Assembly (NCBI GenBank): GCA_026982705.1
Contig: JALSGP010000030.1
Coordinates: forward strand, 1 to 52,209
From: Alphaproteobacteria bacterium
GTDB lineage: Bacteria > Pseudomonadota > Alphaproteobacteria > Geminicoccales > Geminicoccaceae
Reading direction: 5' to 3'
DNA length: 52,209 nucleotides
The notes under the pieces were generated by a model, which was given only the letters and a program-made list of their open reading frames with translations, had not been told where the DNA came from and searched no databases. Of this stretch, positions 24,136 through 32,570 are shown one piece after another (the first letter of the stretch is position 1; each line of letters opens with the position of its first letter). The position numbers were made by a program, and so were the translations under genes.

Positions 24136-24960
24136 ATGACCGCCTTCACCAAGATGCACGGCCTCGGCAACGACTTCGCCCTGTTCGACGCCCGCGGTGG
24201 GCCCTTCGCCCTCGACCCGGCCGCCGTCGCCCGCCTCGCCGACCGCCGCCGCGGCATCGGCTTCGACCAGCTGGTGCTGGTGGAGCCGGCCGAAGGCGCC
24301 GACGCCCGGCTGCGCTTCTTCAACGCCGACGGCTCCGAGAGCGGTGCCTGCGGCAACGGCACCCGCTGTGCCGCGCGCTGGCTGGCCGAACGTACGGGCC
24401 GTCGCCGGCTGGTGCTGGAGGCGGGCGGGGATCGGCTCACCGCCGAGGTCCACGACGACGGCAGCGTCACCGTCGCCATGCCGGAACCGCGCTTCGACTG
24501 GCGGGAGATCCCGCTGGCCGAACCGCGCGACCCCGACCGGCTCGCCGGCCTCGCCCCCGGGCTGCCGCCGGGGTGGGCGCTGTCCATGGGCAATCCCCAT
24601 CTCGTCTTCTTCGTGGAGGATCCGGACGCGCCGGAGGTCGCTCGGCTGGGAGCGACGCTGGAGCGTCATCCCCTCTTCCCCGAGCGGGTCAACGTGGGCT
24701 TCGCCCGCATCCTCGCCCCGGACCGGATCCGCCTCCGCGTCCACGAGCGCGGCGTCGGTCTCACTCCCGCCTGCGGCAGCGGCGCCTGCGCCGCCGCGGT
24801 GGCGGCCCGGCGCGCCGGCCTTGTGCGGGATCGGGTGCGGATCATATTGGACGGCGGCGAACTGGAGATCTCGTGGCCGGGTGCCGGCCCCGTGCACATG
24901 CGCGGTCCCGCCGTCACCGTCTACGAAGGGCGCCTCCATCCGGACGTGCTGGGCGCATGA
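24136..24960 (+). CDS. dapF: diaminopimelate epimerase
   Basis: 274 residues. Interconverts LL- and meso-diaminopimelate in lysine and peptidoglycan synthesis by a two-cysteine acid-base mechanism. Both catalytic motifs are present: SGACGNGTRC near residue 73 and TPACGSGACA near 217. The N-terminal KMHGLGNDF and the MGNPHLVFFV region are typical. It leads a run of genes coupled by ATGA overlaps (dapF-mtaB-ftsY-mlaD-DUF2155); dapF-mtaB-ftsY is a common alphaproteobacterial order. Confidence 0.97.
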   Translation: MTAFTKMHGLGNDFALFDARGGPFALDPAAVARLADRRRGIGFDQLVLVEPAEGADARLRFFNADGSESGACGNGTRCAARWLAERTGRRRLVLEAGGDRLTAEVHDDGSVTVAMPEPRFDWREIPLAEPRDPDRLAGLAPGLPPGWALSMGNPHLVFFVEDPDAPEVARLGATLERHPLFPERVNVGFARILAPDRIRLRVHERGVGLTPACGSGACAAAVAARRAGLVRDRVRIILDGGELEISWPGAGPVHMRGPAVTVYEGRLHPDVLGA

Positions 24961-26219
24961 GCGAACCGCGGGTCATCACCTTCGGCTGCCGCCTCAACAC
25001 CTACGAGTCCGAGATCCTGCGCCGCCACGCGGCGGCGGCGGGGCTGGACGAGGTGGTGGTGGTGCACACCTGCGCCGTCACCGCCGAGGCCGAACGCCAG
25101 GCGCGGCAGGCCATCCGCCGCGCCCGTCGCGAGCACCCGCGCGCCCGCATCGTGGTGACCGGCTGCGCCGCCCAGATCGACCCCGGCCGCTATGCCGCCA
25201 TGCCCGAGGTGGATCATGTGCTGGGCAATGGCGAGAAGCTGCGGCCGGAGAGCTGGCGGGCGCTGGCCGGCGACGGGGCACCGCGGGTCAGGGTGGGCGA
25301 CCTCGCCCGCCTCGCCGCCCTCGCGCCCCACATGCTGGAGGGCTTCGCCGACCGCACCCGCGCCTTCGTGCAGATCCAGCAGGGCTGCGATCACCGCTGC
25401 ACCTTCTGCGTCATCCCGCTGGGACGCGGCCCCGGCCGCAGCCTGCCGGCCGACGTGGTGATCCCCCAGATCCGCCGGCTGGTGGCCCACGGCCATCTCG
25501 AGGTGGTCCTCACCGGCGTCGACCTCACCTCCTGGGGCCGCGACCTGCCCGGCCGGCCGACGCTGGGAACGCTGGTGCGCCGCATCCTGCGGGAGGTGCC
25601 GGAGCTGCCGCGCCTGCGCCTCTCCTCGGTGGATCCGGCGGAGGTGGACGGGGAGCTGGAGCGGGTGCTGGCGGAGGAGCCCCGCTTCATGCCCCACCTC
25701 CATCTCTCGGTGCAGGCCGGTGACGATCTCGTGCTCAAGCGCATGAAGCGTCGTCACCGCCGCGCCGACGTGGTGGCGCTGTGCGCGCGGCTGCGGCGGC
25801 TGCGGCCGGACGTGGTGTTCGGCGCCGACCTCATCGCCGGCTTCCCCACCGAGAGCGAGGAGATGTTCGCCCGCACCCTCGATCTGGTGGACGAGGCCGG
25901 TCTCACCTGGCTCCACGTCTTTCCCTATTCCGAGCGGCCGGGCACGCCGGCGGCGCGCATGCCCCAGGTGCCGCGGGAGGTGCGGCGGGCGCGGGCGGCG
26001 AGGCTGCGGGCGCGCGGCGAAGCGCGGGTGCGCGCCTTCCTCGCCGGCGAAGTGGGCCGGCGGCGGCGGGTGCTGGTGGAACGCGGCGACCGCGGCCACA
26101 GCGAGCACTTCGCCCCGGTGCGTCTCGCGCCCGCCGGCGCGGTGGCGCCGGGGGCGCTGGTGGAGGTGGCGATCGTCGCGGCGGAGGACGGCATGCTGGT
26201 GGGACGGCCGGTGACATGA
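24957..26219 (+). CDS. mtaB: tRNA t6A37 methylthiotransferase MtaB
   Basis: 420 residues. A radical-SAM methylthiotransferase that converts t6A to ms2t6A at position 37 of tRNAs reading ANN codons. The N-terminal UPF0004 domain carries three Cys for one iron-sulfur cluster (FGCRLNTYES, HTCAVTAEAE, VTGCAAQ). The radical SAM triad is GCDHRCTFC, and a C-terminal TRAM-like segment starts near EVGRRRRVLVERGDRGHSEH. It overlaps dapF and ftsY by ATGA. Confidence 0.94.
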   Translation: MSEPRVITFGCRLNTYESEILRRHAAAAGLDEVVVVHTCAVTAEAERQARQAIRRARREHPRARIVVTGCAAQIDPGRYAAMPEVDHVLGNGEKLRPESWRALAGDGAPRVRVGDLARLAALAPHMLEGFADRTRAFVQIQQGCDHRCTFCVIPLGRGPGRSLPADVVIPQIRRLVAHGHLEVVLTGVDLTSWGRDLPGRPTLGTLVRRILREVPELPRLRLSSVDPAEVDGELERVLAEEPRFMPHLHLSVQAGDDLVLKRMKRRHRRADVVALCARLRRLRPDVVFGADLIAGFPTESEEMFARTLDLVDEAGLTWLHVFPYSERPGTPAARMPQVPREVRRARAARLRARGEARVRAFLAGEVGRRRRVLVERGDRGHSEHFAPVRLAPAGAVAPGALVEVAIVAAEDGMLVGRPVT

Positions 26220-27166
26220 GCGGAGAGCGGGGCTGGTTCGGACGGCTGCGGGAGCGTCTCTCCCGCACCTCGCGGGCGCTGGGCGCGCGCCTCGGCGCCC
26301 TCGTGCGCCGGCGGCGGGTGGACGACGAGCTGCTGGAGGAGCTGGAGGAGGCGCTGATCCTCGCCGACATGGGGGTGGAGACGGCGACCCGCCTCACGGA
26401 GCGGCTGCGCCGCGAGCGCTTCGGCCGCGAGGTGGAGGAGCGCGAGCTGCGCGAGACCCTGGCCGGCTGGATCACCGAGATCCTCGCCCGCGTGGAGCGG
26501 CCCCTCACCGTGGATCCGACCCGCCGTCCCCACGTGATCCTGGTGGTGGGGGTCAACGGCACCGGCAAGACCACCACCATCGGCAAGCTCGCCCACCGCT
26601 TCGCCGCGGAGGGACCGCGGCCCGTGCTGGCCGCCTGCGACACCTTCCGCGCCGCCGCCGTGGAGCAGCTCGTCGCCTGGGGCGAGCGGGTCGGCGCGCC
26701 GGTGGTGACCGGCCGGCCCGGTGCGGATGCCGCCGGCCTCGCCTACGAGGCGCTGCAGCGGGCGCGACGGGAGGGGGCCGACGTGCTGCTGATCGACACC
26801 GCCGGCCGCCTCCACAACAAGAAGGCGCTCATGGACGAGCTGGCCAAGATCCGGCGGGTGCTGAAGAAGCTGGATCCGGAGGCGCCCCACGACACCCTGC
26901 TGGTGCTGGATGCCACCACCGGCCAGAACGCCCACGCCCAGGTGGCCACCTTCCGCGAGCTGGTGGAGGTGACCGGCCTCGTGGTCACCAAGCTGGACGG
27001 CACCGCCAAGGGCGGGGTGGTGGTGGCGCTGGCCGAGCGTTTCGGCCTGCCGGTCCACTTCGTGGGCGTGGGCGAAGGGGTGGAGGACCTGCGCCCCTTC
27101 CGCGCCGGGGCCTTCGCCCGTGCACTGCTGGATCTCGACGCGCCCGCCGAGGCGCCGGCGTCATGA
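26216..27166 (+). CDS. ftsY: signal recognition particle receptor FtsY
   Basis: 316 residues. SRP receptor GTPase that targets translating ribosomes to the inner membrane. The helical N domain (DELLEELEEALILADMGVET) is followed by the G domain with G1 GVNGTGKTTTIGKLA, DTFRAAAVEQL, DTAGRLHNK, TKLDGTAKGG and the closing GVGEGVEDLRPF. The acidic A domain of E. coli FtsY is absent, replaced by a short basic start, as is common in alphaproteobacteria. It overlaps mtaB and mlaD by ATGA. Confidence 0.97.
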   Translation: MSGERGWFGRLRERLSRTSRALGARLGALVRRRRVDDELLEELEEALILADMGVETATRLTERLRRERFGREVEERELRETLAGWITEILARVERPLTVDPTRRPHVILVVGVNGTGKTTTIGKLAHRFAAEGPRPVLAACDTFRAAAVEQLVAWGERVGAPVVTGRPGADAAGLAYEALQRARREGADVLLIDTAGRLHNKKALMDELAKIRRVLKKLDPEAPHDTLLVLDATTGQNAHAQVATFRELVEVTGLVVTKLDGTAKGGVVVALAERFGLPVHFVGVGEGVEDLRPFRAGAFARALLDLDAPAEAPAS

Positions 27167-27621
27167 GGGGCCATCTGGTGGAGACGGTGCTGGGCGCCGT
27201 GGTGCTGGCCGTGGCCGCGGCCTTCCTGGTCTGGGCCTACACCCGCAGCGACCTGCCCGCCCCCGACGGTTACGTGCTGCGGGCGGTGTTCGACCGCGCC
27301 GACGGCCTCGATCCCGGCGCCGAGGTGCGGGTGGCGGGCATCCGGGTGGGGACGGTGCTGGCCACCCGCCTCGATCCCGAGACCTGGCAGGCGGTGGTGG
27401 AGTTCAGCGTGCGCGAGGACCTGCGTCTTCCGGTGGACTCCTCCGCCGCCATCGTCTCCACCGGTCTCCTGGGCCGCCGCTATCTCGCCATCACGCCGGG
27501 AGCGGAGGAGGAGATGCTGGCGCCCGGCGAGGCCATCACCTTCACCCAGCCCGCCCTCAATCTCGAGGAGCTGATCGGCCGCTTCGTCTTCGGCGGCCCC
27601 GGCGGGGGAGGCGACCGATGA
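27163..27621 (+). CDS. mlaD: MlaD-type phospholipid-transport substrate-binding subunit
   Basis: 152 residues: one N-terminal membrane anchor (VETVLGAVVLAVAAAFLVWA) and an MCE domain (YVLRAVFDRADGLDPGAEVR, GIRVGTVLATRLDPETWQAV, VSTGLLGRRYLAITPGAEEE). MlaD hexamers sit on the MlaFEB transporter and move phospholipids between the membranes. The other mla genes are not in this window. In many relatives this gene stands next to the DUF2155 gene, as here. Confidence 0.92.
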   Translation: MRGHLVETVLGAVVLAVAAAFLVWAYTRSDLPAPDGYVLRAVFDRADGLDPGAEVRVAGIRVGTVLATRLDPETWQAVVEFSVREDLRLPVDSSAAIVSTGLLGRRYLAITPGAEEEMLAPGEAITFTQPALNLEELIGRFVFGGPGGGGDR

Positions 27622-28067
27622 GTCGTCGCGCGATCCTGCTCGCCGCCCTCCTCGGGCTGCCGTGGACCGTCCCGTCGGCCGCGGCGGCGGTGGACCTCCC
27701 CTTCCGCACCGCCGTGCTGCGCGGCCTCGACAAGATCACGGCCCGAGTCCGCACCTTCACCGTCCCGGTGGGCGAGACGGTGCGCTTCGGCACCCTCGAG
27801 ATCCGCGCCCTCGCCTGCTTCCGGGCGCCGCCGGTGGAGCCGCCGGAGGCGGCGGCCTTCCTCACCATCGACGCCGTCGATCCCGGCCGGCCGCGGCGGC
27901 GCGCCTTCTCCGGCTGGATGTTCGCCTCCAGCCCCTCCCTCTCGGCCCTGGAACACCCGGTCTACGACGTGTGGCTGCTGGACTGCCGCGATCCGCTGCC
28001 GGCGGGGGATGCCGCGCCGGAGGCGCCGCCGGCCGGTGACGGCGAGGCCGGCGCGAAGGTGCGGTAG
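27618..28067 (+). CDS. exported DUF2155 family protein
   Basis: 149 residues with a signal peptide (RRAILLAALLGLPWTVPSAA). The conserved body is LRGLDKITARVRTFTVPVGE, FGTLEIRALACFRAPP, AFSGWMFASSPSLSALEHPV and YDVWLLDCRDP; the two Cys probably form a disulfide. The family is alphaproteobacterial and of unknown function, usually found next to aat/accC, the arrangement seen here. Its last 106 bp overlap the 3' end of the convergent aat gene. Confidence 0.9.
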   Translation: MSRRAILLAALLGLPWTVPSAAAAVDLPFRTAVLRGLDKITARVRTFTVPVGETVRFGTLEIRALACFRAPPVEPPEAAAFLTIDAVDPGRPRRRAFSGWMFASSPSLSALEHPVYDVWLLDCRDPLPAGDAAPEAPPAGDGEAGAKVR

Positions 28068-28678
28068 GCGTAGGAGCCGGGCTCGCCCGGAAAGGCCACG
28101 CTCTTGAGGATGGCGTGGCGCAGGCGCACCCGATAGTCCTGCCGGCTGATCTCGATGGCGCCGAAGCGGCGCAGATGGTCGGTGACGAACTGGGTGTCCA
28201 GCAGCTCGTAGCCGGCGGTGCGCAGCCGCAGCACCAGCTCCACCAGGGCCACCTTGCTGGCGTCGCGGACCCGCGAGAACATGCTCTCGCCGAAGAAGGC
28301 CCCGCCCAGGGCCACGCCGTACAGCCCGCCCACCAGGGCACCCTCCCGCCAGCACTCGATGCTGTGGGCGAAGCCGCGGCGGTGGAGGTGAATGTAGGTG
28401 TCGATGAGCTCGTCGTTGAGCCAGGTGCGCGGCCGCTCCGGCGTCGGCTCGGCGCAGGCGTGGATCACCGCCGCGAAATCGTGGTCCACCCGGATCTCGA
28501 AGGGACGCTTCCTCAGGGTCTTGCGCAGGCTGCGCGGCACGTGGAAGCGATCGAGAGGGATGATGCCGCGGCGGATGGGATCCAGCCAGTGGATGGTGGG
28601 ATCGTGGCGGTCCTTCCCCATGGGGAAGAGACCGCTGGCATAGGCGCTCAGCACCAGTTCCGGCGGCAGGGCCAGCAT
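27962..28678 (-). CDS. aat: leucyl/phenylalanyl-tRNA-protein transferase
   Basis: 238 residues from ATG 28678 behind GAGGGGAGCGG. It adds Leu or Phe to N-terminal Arg/Lys of proteins for the ClpS/ClpAP N-degron pathway. Family motifs are YASGLFPMG, IHWLDPIRRGIIPLDRFHVP, AYAEP-like CAEPTPERPRTWLNDELIDT, GFAHSIECWREGALVGGLYG, FFGESMFSRVRDASKVALV and LLDTQFVTDHL. The C-terminal 35 residues are Ala/Ser/Pro-rich and read across the antisense of the DUF2155 tail, so they may be a late extension. Confidence 0.96.
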   Translation of the reverse strand: MLALPPELVLSAYASGLFPMGKDRHDPTIHWLDPIRRGIIPLDRFHVPRSLRKTLRKRPFEIRVDHDFAAVIHACAEPTPERPRTWLNDELIDTYIHLHRRGFAHSIECWREGALVGGLYGVALGGAFFGESMFSRVRDASKVALVELVLRLRTAGYELLDTQFVTDHLRRFGAIEISRQDYRVRLRHAILKSVAFPGEPGSYAYRTFAPASPSPAGGASGAASPAGSGSRQSSSHTS

Positions 28679-28712
28679 CCGCGCCGCTCCCCTCCCGACC
28701 CGGCCCGCCGGC

Positions 28713-30056
28713 TCAGCCGCGTCCCTCCAGGAAGCGCTCGAGCCAGCCCGTGTCCACCCGGCCGAGATGCATGGCTTCGTGGTCCACAATGGTGCGCAGG
28801 AGGGGGATCGTCGAGGGGATGCCGTCCACCACGCACTCGGCGAGACTGCGGGCGGCCCGCCGGAGACAGGCGGTGCGGTCGCGGTCGTGGACCACCAGTT
28901 TGGCGATCAGGCTGTCGTAATGGGGCGGCACCGTGTAGCCGGCATAGACGTGGGAGTCGACCCGCACGCCGGGCCCGCCCGGCGGGTGCCAGTGGGTGAC
29001 GCGTCCGGGCGCCGGCAACAGGGTCTCCGGATCCTCCGCGGTGATCCGGAACTCGATGGCGTGACCCTCGATGCGCAGATCCTCCTGGTCGAAGGCGAGG
29101 GGCTCGCCGGCGGCGATGCGGATCTGCTCGCGGACGATGTCCACGTCGGTGATCGCCTCGGTGACCGGATGCTCCACCTGCAGGCGGGTGTTCATCTCGA
29201 TGAAGTGGAACTGGCCGTCGGCATAGAGGAACTCCAGCGTGCCGGCGTTCACGTAGCCCAGCTCCTCCATGGCCCGCACCACCCGCGCGCCCATCCGCCG
29301 GCGCGTCTCCTCGTCCAGCGCCGGCGAGGGCGCCTCCTCGATCACCTTCTGATGGCGGCGCTGGACGGAACAGTCGCGCTCGAACAGATGCACCACCCGC
29401 CCGTGGCGGTCGCCCAGCACCTGGAATTCGATGTGGCGCGGCCGCTCCAGATATTTCTCCAGATAGACGCGGGCGTCGCCGAAGCCGGCGCGGGCCTCGC
29501 GCGCCGCCAGTTCCAGCGCGCCCACCAGCTCGGCCTCGTCGTGCACCACCTTCATGCCACGACCGCCGCCGCCGGCCACCGCCTTGACCAGCACCGGATA
29601 GCCGATCTCGCGGGCGAGGCGCACCGCCTCTCCGGGATCCGCGACCGGTCCGTCGCTGCCCGGCACCACCGGAATGCCGAGGCGGCGCATGGTGCGCTTG
29701 GCGGCGATCTTGTCGCCCATGAGCTCGATGTGCTCGGGCCTGGGGCCGACGAAGAGATAGCCGTGTTCCTCCACCATGCGGGCGAAGGCGGCGTTCTCGG
29801 CGAGGAAGCCGTAGCCGGGATGGATGGCGTCGGCACCCGTGATCTCGGCGGCGGCGAGGATCTGACGGGCGTCCAGATAGGACTGGGCGGCAGGTGGCGG
29901 GCCGATGCACACGCTCTCGTCGGCCAGCCGCACCGGCATGGAATCGGTGTCGGCGGTCGAGTGGACCACCACCGTGGCGATGTCCATCTCGCGGCAGGCG
30001 CGGAGGATGCGCAGCGCCACCTCGCCGCGGTTGGCCACCAGCAGCTTGCGGATCAC
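28713..30056 (-). CDS. accC: acetyl-CoA carboxylase, biotin carboxylase subunit
   Basis: 447 residues from GTG 30056. Carboxylates biotin on AccB using ATP and bicarbonate, the first step of fatty-acid synthesis. Landmarks are KLLVANRGEVALRILRA, HPGYGFLAENAAFARM, the glycine loop KAVAGGGGRGMKVV, RDCSVQRRHQKVIEEAPSP and FIEMNTRLQVEHPVTE with catalytic Glu and Arg. It lies directly after accB (6 bp) in an aroQ-accB-accC-aat operon. Confidence 0.97.
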   Translation of the reverse strand: MIRKLLVANRGEVALRILRACREMDIATVVVHSTADTDSMPVRLADESVCIGPPPAAQSYLDARQILAAAEITGADAIHPGYGFLAENAAFARMVEEHGYLFVGPRPEHIELMGDKIAAKRTMRRLGIPVVPGSDGPVADPGEAVRLAREIGYPVLVKAVAGGGGRGMKVVHDEAELVGALELAAREARAGFGDARVYLEKYLERPRHIEFQVLGDRHGRVVHLFERDCSVQRRHQKVIEEAPSPALDEETRRRMGARVVRAMEELGYVNAGTLEFLYADGQFHFIEMNTRLQVEHPVTEAITDVDIVREQIRIAAGEPLAFDQEDLRIEGHAIEFRITAEDPETLLPAPGRVTHWHPPGGPGVRVDSHVYAGYTVPPHYDSLIAKLVVHDRDRTACLRRAARSLAECVVDGIPSTIPLLRTIVDHEAMHLGRVDTGWLERFLEGRG

Positions 30057-30062
30057 CGGCCC

Positions 30063-30524
30063 TCACCCCAGCAGCACCAGGGGCTCGCCGAACTCCACCG
30101 GCTGGGCGTTCTCCACCAGGATGCGCAGCACCCGGCCGGCCCGCGGCGCGCGGATCGGATTCATCACCTTCATGGCCTCGATGATGAGCAGGGTCTGGCC
30201 CTCCTCCACCGCGTCCCCGGGACGGACGAAGGGCGGCGCACCCGGCTCCGGCTGCAGATAGACGGTCCCCACCATGGGCGCCGTCACCGGCGTCCCCTCC
30301 TCTTCCGCCGACGCCGCCGGTGCCGTGGACGCGGGGGTGGCCGGCGGCGGGGGCTGCACCGTGGCGGGGGCGGGCGCCACCGTCTGCTCGATGCGGGTCT
30401 CCACCCGTCGCACCACCCGTACCCGGGTCTCGCCCTGGGCGATCTCGATCTCGGTGAGGCCGCTCCGGGTCAGGAGCTCGGCCAATCGTTCCAGGAACTC
30501 GGGATCGATGTCGATGCCGTTCAT
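30063..30524 (-). CDS. accB: biotin carboxyl carrier protein of acetyl-CoA carboxylase
   Basis: 153 residues. An N-terminal helical part ([20 protein letters not shown]) and a Pro/Ala-rich linker lead to the biotinyl domain ([20 protein letters not shown]) with the biotinylated Lys in [14 protein letters not shown] 30524 overlaps the aroQ stop as ATGA. Confidence 0.97.
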   Translation of the reverse strand: MNGIDIDPEFLERLAELLTRSGLTEIEIAQGETRVRVVRRVETRIEQTVAPAPATVQPPPPATPASTAPAASAEEEGTPVTAPMVGTVYLQPEPGAPPFVRPGDAVEEGQTLLIIEAMKVMNPIRAPRAGRVLRILVENAQPVEFGEPLVLLG

Positions 30525-30979
30525 CTCCCGCCGCCCGCCTGCCGCGGCGCCAGCCGTGCGGCCAGCGCCCGCAGCGCCAGTTCGTAGCCCAGCGGCCCGA
30601 AGCCGCAGATCACCCCCGTCGCCACCGGCGAGACGTGGGACCGGTGACGGAAGGGCTCGCGGGCGAAGATGTTCGAGAGATGGACCTCGACAACCGGTCC
30701 CTCGAAGACCTCCAGCGCGTCCCGGATGGCCACCGAGGTGTGGGTGTAGGCGGCGGCGTTGATCACGAGGGCGTCGGCGGTCCCGCGCGCCTCCTGGATC
30801 CAGTCCACGAGGGTGCCCTCGTGATTGCTCTGGCGCACCTCCACCGCGAGGCCGAGCTCCTCCCCGAGCGCGTGCAGGCGCTTCTCGATCTCGGCGAGGG
30901 TGGTCCGGCCGTACAGATCCGGCCTCCGGGTCCCGAGCAGATTGAGGTTGGGACCGTTGAGGACGAGCACGCGGGGCAT
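30521..30979 (-). CDS. aroQ: type II 3-dehydroquinate dehydratase
   Basis: 152 residues. Dehydrates 3-dehydroquinate in the shikimate pathway. It shows [20 protein letters not shown] with the catalytic Tyr (Tyr23), [32 protein letters not shown] and [17 protein letters not shown] with the catalytic His region. First gene of the aroQ-accB-accC-aat operon, transcribed away from the 261-bp divergent control region. Confidence 0.97.
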   Translation of the reverse strand: MPRVLVLNGPNLNLLGTRRPDLYGRTTLAEIEKRLHALGEELGLAVEVRQSNHEGTLVDWIQEARGTADALVINAAAYTHTSVAIRDALEVFEGPVVEVHLSNIFAREPFRHRSHVSPVATGVICGFGPLGYELALRALAARLAPRQAGGGR

Positions 30980-31047
30980 GGAGGCTCCTCCGGCTGCGGG
31001 ATGGCGATAGCACGCGGCGGCGGGTGGGGGAACGGGCGCCTCTAGCC

Positions 31048-31072
31048 CACAGGTTGTCCACAGCCGCCTGTG
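31048..31072. promoter_or_regulatory. DnaA-box-like site inside an inverted repeat
   Basis: TTGTCCACA (31054-31062) differs from the DnaA box TTATCCACA at one position. It is enclosed by CACAGG (31048-31053) and CCTGTG (31067-31072), a perfect inverted repeat. It lies 69 bp upstream of aroQ. Confidence 0.4.
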
Positions 31073-31143
31073 AGCAACCGAAGCGCGACTAAAATTCTCT
31101 CGACTTTTTCGCGAAGACTATTCGAGTTCGTAGTCAATCCTCG

Positions 31144-31175
31144 TTGACACCATTCCTGGTAAAGGTCAGGTTAAC
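31144..31175 (+). promoter_or_regulatory. promoter-like TTGACA with CtrA-like box
   Basis: A perfect -35 hexamer TTGACA (31144-31149) precedes TAAA-GGTCAGG-TTAAC (31160-31175), which is one mismatch from TTAA-N7-TTAAC and occupies the place of the -10 element. It lies in an unusually A/T-rich stretch (31085-31175), upstream of the plus-strand gene at 31241. Confidence 0.5.
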
Positions 31176-31240
31176 GCCCGGCCGATGCCCATGAATGTCA
31201 CATGACCGCCTCGTCGCGGGCCGGAAGAGGAGTGCCGGGG

Positions 31241-31708
31241 ATGACCGTCATCGCCAACACCATTCTCACCGCGCGCCGCATCGCCGAACTGCAGCGCCGT
31301 CGCCGCGAGCTCCTGGAACGTCAGGAGCGCCTGCGCCGTACCCTGCCGGAGTGGGCCTTCGCGCCGCTGCGGCTCGTGGGCATGTCCGCCGACGAGATCC
31401 GTCGCATGATGGAGGAGCTGGATCGGGCCGAGGCCGAAGCCGGCCTCGATGCCGTCGAGGCCGAGATCGACGCCCTCGACCGCCAGATCGACGCCCTCGA
31501 GCACCAGCTCCTCGCCGGTTCCCAGCAGTCCTTCGAGGGCGTGCTGGCGCTGCTGGACCTGGCGGTGGCGCGCCTGCGCGAGACGGTGTCCACCGATCCC
31601 GACGACGTCTTCTACGATCACGGTGACGCCCGCACTCTGTTCCTGCTGGAACGCGCCCGCGACGATCTGGAGGCGCTGCTGCGGACCGAGGAGCGCGTGG
31701 CGAGCTGA
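31241..31708 (+). CDS. uncharacterised coiled-coil protein
   Basis: 155 residues from ATG 31241, behind GAGGAG at 8 nt; an ATG at 31202 would add 13 poor residues. It is almost entirely helical and charged, with heptad-like stretches ([56 protein letters not shown]), and has no signal peptide or membrane segment. I do not recognise a family. The promoter-like region with a CtrA-type box suggests cell-cycle or motility linkage, which is only inference. A bidirectional hairpin follows. Confidence 0.8.
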   Translation: MTVIANTILTARRIAELQRRRRELLERQERLRRTLPEWAFAPLRLVGMSADEIRRMMEELDRAEAEAGLDAVEAEIDALDRQIDALEHQLLAGSQQSFEGVLALLDLAVARLRETVSTDPDDVFYDHGDARTLFLLERARDDLEALLRTEERVAS

Positions 31709-31730
31709 CCCCTTTCCCGTCGAGCCCGGA

Positions 31731-31763
31731 GCGGACGGCACCCCTTCCCGGGGTGCCGTCCGC
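31731..31763. terminator. bidirectional hairpin between convergent genes
   Basis: A perfect 14-bp stem (GCGGACGGCACCCC with its complement) and a TTCCC loop, filling the gap between the coiled-coil gene (ends 31708) and the minus-strand gene whose stop is at 31764. There is no long T-run on either side. Confidence 0.75.
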
Positions 31764-32438
31764 CTATCCGCGGCCTTCGTCGAGATGGCCCAGCCGCCCG
31801 TTCACCCACCCGCGGAAGTCGGCATCCGTCACGAGCCTCCTCACGAAGGCGCGATAGGGTTCTCCCCGCGCCAGGCGGCGGGCCAGCAACCGCAGCAGGG
31901 CCGGCTGGGTGAGGGCGGGAAGCGGCGTGCCGACGCTCGCCACCTCGGCGAGGCGCACCGGCCGTCCCCGCAGTCGCAGCGGACCGGCCCCGCCCACGTA
32001 GAGATGGGCGCGGCGGAGGATCCCGCCGCCCACCGTCTCGAGACGGAGGTGCCGCACCACCCGCCGGTAGCGCCCCGGAACGCCCTCGCTGGCGTCGATG
32101 CGCGCGAGCTGGGCGGGCGTGAACCAGCCCACGAACACCCGCGTCCGCGCCCGCGATCCCGCCGGCACCACCGTCGCCGGCACCGAACCGTAGGCCGCCA
32201 CGTGGGCACTGTAGACTACGGCGTGGCCGTGCAGCACCGCCTCGTCCAGCGGCACCGGGTCCTCGTCGCCGGCGAGCTTGACGGACAGGCGCGAGGGGGC
32301 AGCGTTGGAGCCGATGCACACCACCGGGACGCGTCCCGCCCGTGGCACCGGCGCCTCGCCCCGGAAGAGGAAGGAGCGGTCCGGAACGTCGAAGGGATAG
32401 GCCTCGGCGCGGGCCACCGGATCGGCGAGGTCGAACAT
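31764..32438 (-). CDS. gamma-glutamylcyclotransferase-fold protein
   Basis: 224 residues from ATG 32438 (start uncertain; in-frame upstream codons exist but lie toward the PHO boxes). It shows the GGCT-like features [13 protein letters not shown] (in place of YGSN), [20 protein letters not shown] with a possible catalytic Glu, [13 protein letters not shown] and [13 protein letters not shown]. The C-terminal helices ([20 protein letters not shown]) are outside the usual domain. The substrate is unknown. It is divergent from pstS, and the PHO boxes lie between them, so phosphate control is possible. Confidence 0.65.
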   Translation of the reverse strand: MFDLADPVARAEAYPFDVPDRSFLFRGEAPVPRAGRVPVVCIGSNAAPSRLSVKLAGDEDPVPLDEAVLHGHAVVYSAHVAAYGSVPATVVPAGSRARTRVFVGWFTPAQLARIDASEGVPGRYRRVVRHLRLETVGGGILRRAHLYVGGAGPLRLRGRPVRLAEVASVGTPLPALTQPALLRLLARRLARGEPYRAFVRRLVTDADFRGWVNGRLGHLDEGRG

Positions 32439-32479
32439 GTCCCTCACATAGTCGGCGGCGATCCGTCGCACAGGCCCCG

Positions 32480-32519
32480 CCGTCACCGATCCGTCACATT
32501 CCCGTCCCATCCTCGTCAC
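32480..32519 (+). promoter_or_regulatory. PHO box, four 7-bp units at exact 11-bp spacing
   Basis: CCGTCAC (32480), CCGTCAC (32491), CCGTCCC (32502) and TCGTCAC (32513), each start 11 bp after the last. The 7-bp-plus-4 pattern is the PhoB recognition array (CTGTCAT type). It ends 51 bp before the pstS start and can explain phosphate-starvation induction of the operon. Confidence 0.88.
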
Positions 32520-32570
32520 CGGCCGGAGACAGGAAGCGGGCGTGGCATCCAGCGACGGAGGTCCGAGACC

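Noticed and set aside
31020-31200. Possible replication origin
   Set aside because: There is only one near-match DnaA box and none of the usual origin neighbours; a regulated promoter explains it better.
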